Positions 61,537 through 64,000 of a stretch of DNA of 64,000 nucleotides are shown here, one piece after another. Numbering within the stretch: position 1 is the stretch's first letter; every line of letters starts with the position of its first letter. The notes under the pieces were generated by a model, which worked only from the letters and a program-made list of their open reading frames with translations, ran no database searches and was not told the origin of the DNA. Origin of the DNA: G963556115 sp963678205. Its GTDB lineage: Bacteria > Planctomycetota > SZUA-567. Location of the stretch: contig OY782760.1 of NCBI GenBank assembly GCA_963678205.1, positions 1 to 64,000 of the forward strand, written 5' to 3'. The position numbers and the translations under genes are program-made.

Positions 61537-64000
61537 TTAATTAGCCACAGATCTCTTTATTCCTTCAGGATTATCAGCACTCAGATCTGATCCATACATA
61601 GTAATAGCAGCAAGCAGAGCATCACCAGCGTACTCAAGCTCCTGTGTCTGTAAATCAGCTATATCATTACGAATGGCATCAATATCTTCTAAGGCTTTAT
61701 CAAGAACTGATTTTACTACCTCCGGTTCACTCTCGAGCATTTTAACAAAACTACCCTCTAAGTCATTAATTGTATATCCTTGCCCATGAACCATAACGGT
61801 ACCTATCTTATCCTCAAATAGTTTTACCACACTCTTATATTTTCCATTTTCAAAGAGGTCGGTTCGCTCTGTCTCCCCTTGCGCAGAAGATGTAACCGCA
61901 ACAGCCGGTCGTGTTGTTAATGAATCCATGCCTACAGCTGGAGCAGTCAACTCATTAGTATTTCGATTTAAAAATTCGGTATAACCTACTAAAAATTTTT
62001 CATAATTTTGAGTTCCATTCAATCTACTACCAGCATTTTGTACATTACCTTCAATCTCAGCCGATTGTGATTGAAGCCCATCTTGATTTATCGTTAAACC
62101 GTCAACACTAAATAAATTATTTACCCCTGCGTTTTCGAGCTGAGCCTGACGTTCGTCAAAGAGTTTTGCACTCTGACCCTTCTCAATTATTTCTTTATCA
62201 GAATCTTCACGTTCAAGTACACGTCCAAGTTCACGTATGGTTAATTTAACGTCTTCAATATTAGTAAAATATCTATCCTCTGCACGTTGAATAATTTCTC
62301 TGTAATCTTCTCTATTCTGCCCACCTATTTCATAAATATCTTGTAACTCCTGCAATCTAGCTCTAGCATCTGTAATATTTTCTTCAAATTTTGACAGTTC
62401 TAATTGCGTAGTAGTACCCCCAGTACTGTTTTCTTGATAATATCTTATTTTTTGCTCGCCATCGAAATTAATTGCACTATCTTCATAATCAAACATAGAT
62501 TGATAACGATTAAGACGCTCAGTTAAATAATTTTTTTGAATATTGTCAGGCTCTTGTGTATAATTTTCCAGAGGTACATTATCAATATTTGATAACAAAT
62601 TTAATGAAGCAATCGGACTATCTCCAAATCCACGACCACCATCAGCACTAACACTATTACTAATACCAACAGAAATATTATTCAATATTTTCTCAGATTC
62701 CTCAAATGAGAGTATTTCATTTACACCTTTATCTAATATTTTACGACCAACCATTTCAAGAGCGTCATATGTATTTCTTTGATTAAGACTACTGATAGAA
62801 TCAATATTATTTTGAATTATATCCAAGGATTTATAGGCATTTGAAATAATTCTCCTGGCTAATTGAGGATTTTTAACCAATTCTTCAGGGGTTTCCTTCT
62901 CCTTAAATGTATCAAGGTTATACTTACCTGCTCGCCCCCTAGCAAATCCTAAATCTGTTAGGTCAATACCTGACTGAAGAGTTGCCAACCCAAAGGTATT
63001 TGCAGGTGAATTATCTTGAACCAAATTCTCTTCAATACTTTGTAAATTTGAAGAAGATTCAAAAGCATTTCTATTGTTTTCTTGCCCAAAATCTGCTTCA
63101 CCACCATTATTATTGAAATTTGAGCTCCCTTCATTATCAATTCCACCGACCATTGCTACCTCCTGTCGTGAAATCGTACCAGCAAGGGAAATTCTGCCAT
63201 TTGCGCTATTTGCAGTTACTCCTGTAAAACTGGTTGTGGTATTAATAGCAAGAGAAAGAGTATCTACTGAAACACCTGCAGCGATAACATAATCCATTGC
63301 ACCAATATTGCCTCTAAGTGTAAACATCAAAGTTTGAGAAATTACACCATGAATACTTTCAAGCTCTTTCACTGGGTTTGTTCCAATGTACCTACCTTTA
63401 TTAGAAAAATCTGTTATTTGTGAATCAAAAGTATTTTCTGTTGCCTTACCACCTTCACCCTGGGCCTCCGTCTTTTCCAAATCATCTACAGCAGAAGTTT
63501 GTTCGGCATAAGAATTATTACTAAAATTGCCCATACTCTTTTCTAAATTAAGGTCTTGTTCTACAGTATTTAAAATATAAGTCGCATTCGGATTTTTTTT
63601 ATCCTCAATAAAAAGATCTCCCTCACGCACCATTTCTAAATTTGAATTTTTTGAATTATTTTCAAAACTCGACAAATGGTTATCTAAAACTCTATTCTTA
63701 TCAATAGTATGTATTTCTTGTGCAGATTCTTGGCCATATTCCTTAAATAAATATTCATCTTTTTCTGCTATCTGCTGTATTTGATCGAATATGCCTCCAC
63801 CCCGAATTAAATTTTCTCTTTCAAACATAGTTCGATTACTATCAAACTCATCAATTAAAATGTAATCCTGAGCTCCACCCTGAAACTTCTTTCCAAACTG
63901 GCCAAGTGATCCATACCCAGCACCCCCAGATTCACGCTGTTTCAGTGTAACATAAGGTAAAGTTCTTCCTTGCTCAGGAAGCAACATCACATCATCATTA
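61537..64000 (-). CDS. Large Asn-rich protein with a flagellin hook-IN-like segment, 5' end outside window
   Basis: The frame stays open to the window edge (about 821 codons visible); a GTG at 63990 and an ATG at 63987 are internal candidates but not reliable starts. The protein is rich in Asn, Ser, Glu and Gly and has no cysteine that I noticed. Near residue 220, FTLRGNIGAMDYVIAAGVSVDTLSLAIN...TGVTANSANGRISL follows the pattern of the flagellin hook-IN motif seen in flagellar filament and hook-associated proteins. The C-terminus has a helix VLDKALEDIDAIRNDIADLQ that recalls flagellin D0 ends, but the rest does not match. I assign no function; a flagellar or surface role is a guess. Confidence 0.6.
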   Translation of the reverse strand, partial: NDDVMLLPEQGRTLPYVTLKQRESGGAGYGSLGQFGKKFQGGAQDYILIDEFDSNRTMFERENLIRGGGIFDQIQQIAEKDEYLFKEYGQESAQEIHTIDKNRVLDNHLSSFENNSKNSNLEMVREGDLFIEDKKNPNATYILNTVEQDLNLEKSMGNFSNNSYAEQTSAVDDLEKTEAQGEGGKATENTFDSQITDFSNKGRYIGTNPVKELESIHGVISQTLMFTLRGNIGAMDYVIAAGVSVDTLSLAINTTTSFTGVTANSANGRISLAGTISRQEVAMVGGIDNEGSSNFNNNGGEADFGQENNRNAFESSSNLQSIEENLVQDNSPANTFGLATLQSGIDLTDLGFARGRAGKYNLDTFKEKETPEELVKNPQLARRIISNAYKSLDIIQNNIDSISSLNQRNTYDALEMVGRKILDKGVNEILSFEESEKILNNISVGISNSVSADGGRGFGDSPIASLNLLSNIDNVPLENYTQEPDNIQKNYLTERLNRYQSMFDYEDSAINFDGEQKIRYYQENSTGGTTTQLELSKFEENITDARARLQELQDIYEIGGQNREDYREIIQRAEDRYFTNIEDVKLTIRELGRVLEREDSDKEIIEKGQSAKLFDERQAQLENAGVNNLFSVDGLTINQDGLQSQSAEIEGNVQNAGSRLNGTQNYEKFLVGYTEFLNRNTNELTAPAVGMDSLTTRPAVAVTSSAQGETERTDLFENGKYKSVVKLFEDKIGTVMVHGQGYTINDLEGSFVKMLESEPEVVKSVLDKALEDIDAIRNDIADLQTQELEYAGDALLAAITMYGSDLSADNPEGIKRSVAN

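Noticed and set aside
1..64000. CRISPR array, rRNA or complete tRNA
   Set aside because: No regularly spaced repeats and no rRNA signature were seen; the only tRNA-like sequence is the isolated 3' end at 2043-2063.

Overview
This window is a stretch of AT-rich bacterial chromosome with normal gene density and no rRNA or complete tRNA gene. The gene content points to an anaerobic, fermentative, motile or chemotactic bacterium with a Gram-negative-type envelope. The evidence is a hybrid cluster protein, a trimeric [FeFe] hydrogenase with a sensory hydrogenase, two methyl-accepting chemotaxis proteins with CheW, a lipoprotein, dTDP-sugar genes and a GntR-LacI hybrid regulator. Hybrid regulators of this kind, AraC/MFS pairs, a monofunctional GlmU and a MnmE-like GTPase without its C-terminus would fit the PVC superphylum (Lentisphaerota-like). 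That placement is inference from gene content and was not tested.

Layout. 1-2.4 kb: hcp (cut by the window edge) with an FNR/HcpR-type operator, then the relic of an integrated element (a decayed tyrosine recombinase and a tRNA-3'-end-like site). 2.4-10 kb: a chemoreceptor with two tandem extracytoplasmic zinc-binding (CZB) domains, an ABC-F ATPase behind a leader peptide and tandem terminators, a DUF805 protein, and a divergent AraC/MFS pair. 10-18 kb: translation and repair genes (fusA, rsgA, a NUDIX hydrolase, a Cys-rich lipoprotein, uvrA). 18-21.6 kb: a secreted protein and CstA. 21.9-29.8 kb: the hydrogen locus, in which a sensory-hydrogenase operon (2Fe-2S protein, HydS-like protein, SpoIIE-type phosphatase) diverges from hydCBA, the electron-bifurcating hydrogenase. 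30-41 kb: FKBP isomerase, SNF2 helicase, rfbA-rfbC, a coiled-coil membrane protein with a LysM-like end, a GntR-LacI regulator and folP. 41.4-44 kb: chemoreceptor plus cheW. 44-51 kb: a long collinear housekeeping block (glmU, prs, rplY, pth, rpsF, ssb, rpsR, rplI, dnaB). 51-56.5 kb: a PilZ protein and chaperones (htpG, a small protein, dnaJ, grpE). 56.5-61.3 kb: an acetyltransferase with HPr, glycogen synthase, a MnmE-like GTPase, arylamine N-acetyltransferase and ndk. The right end holds part of a large Asn-rich protein with a flagellin hook-IN-like segment.

How the parts work together. HydCBA would oxidise NADH and reduced ferredoxin together to release H2. The divergent HydS/phosphatase operon is the likely H2 or redox sensor that tunes it. 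Three regulatory structures stand out because no ordinary gene call captures them: the ABC-F attenuator leader (6670-7027), the class-II-spaced FNR-type box of hcp (1383-1425), and the phased A-tracts in front of the hydCBA promoter (25403-25488).
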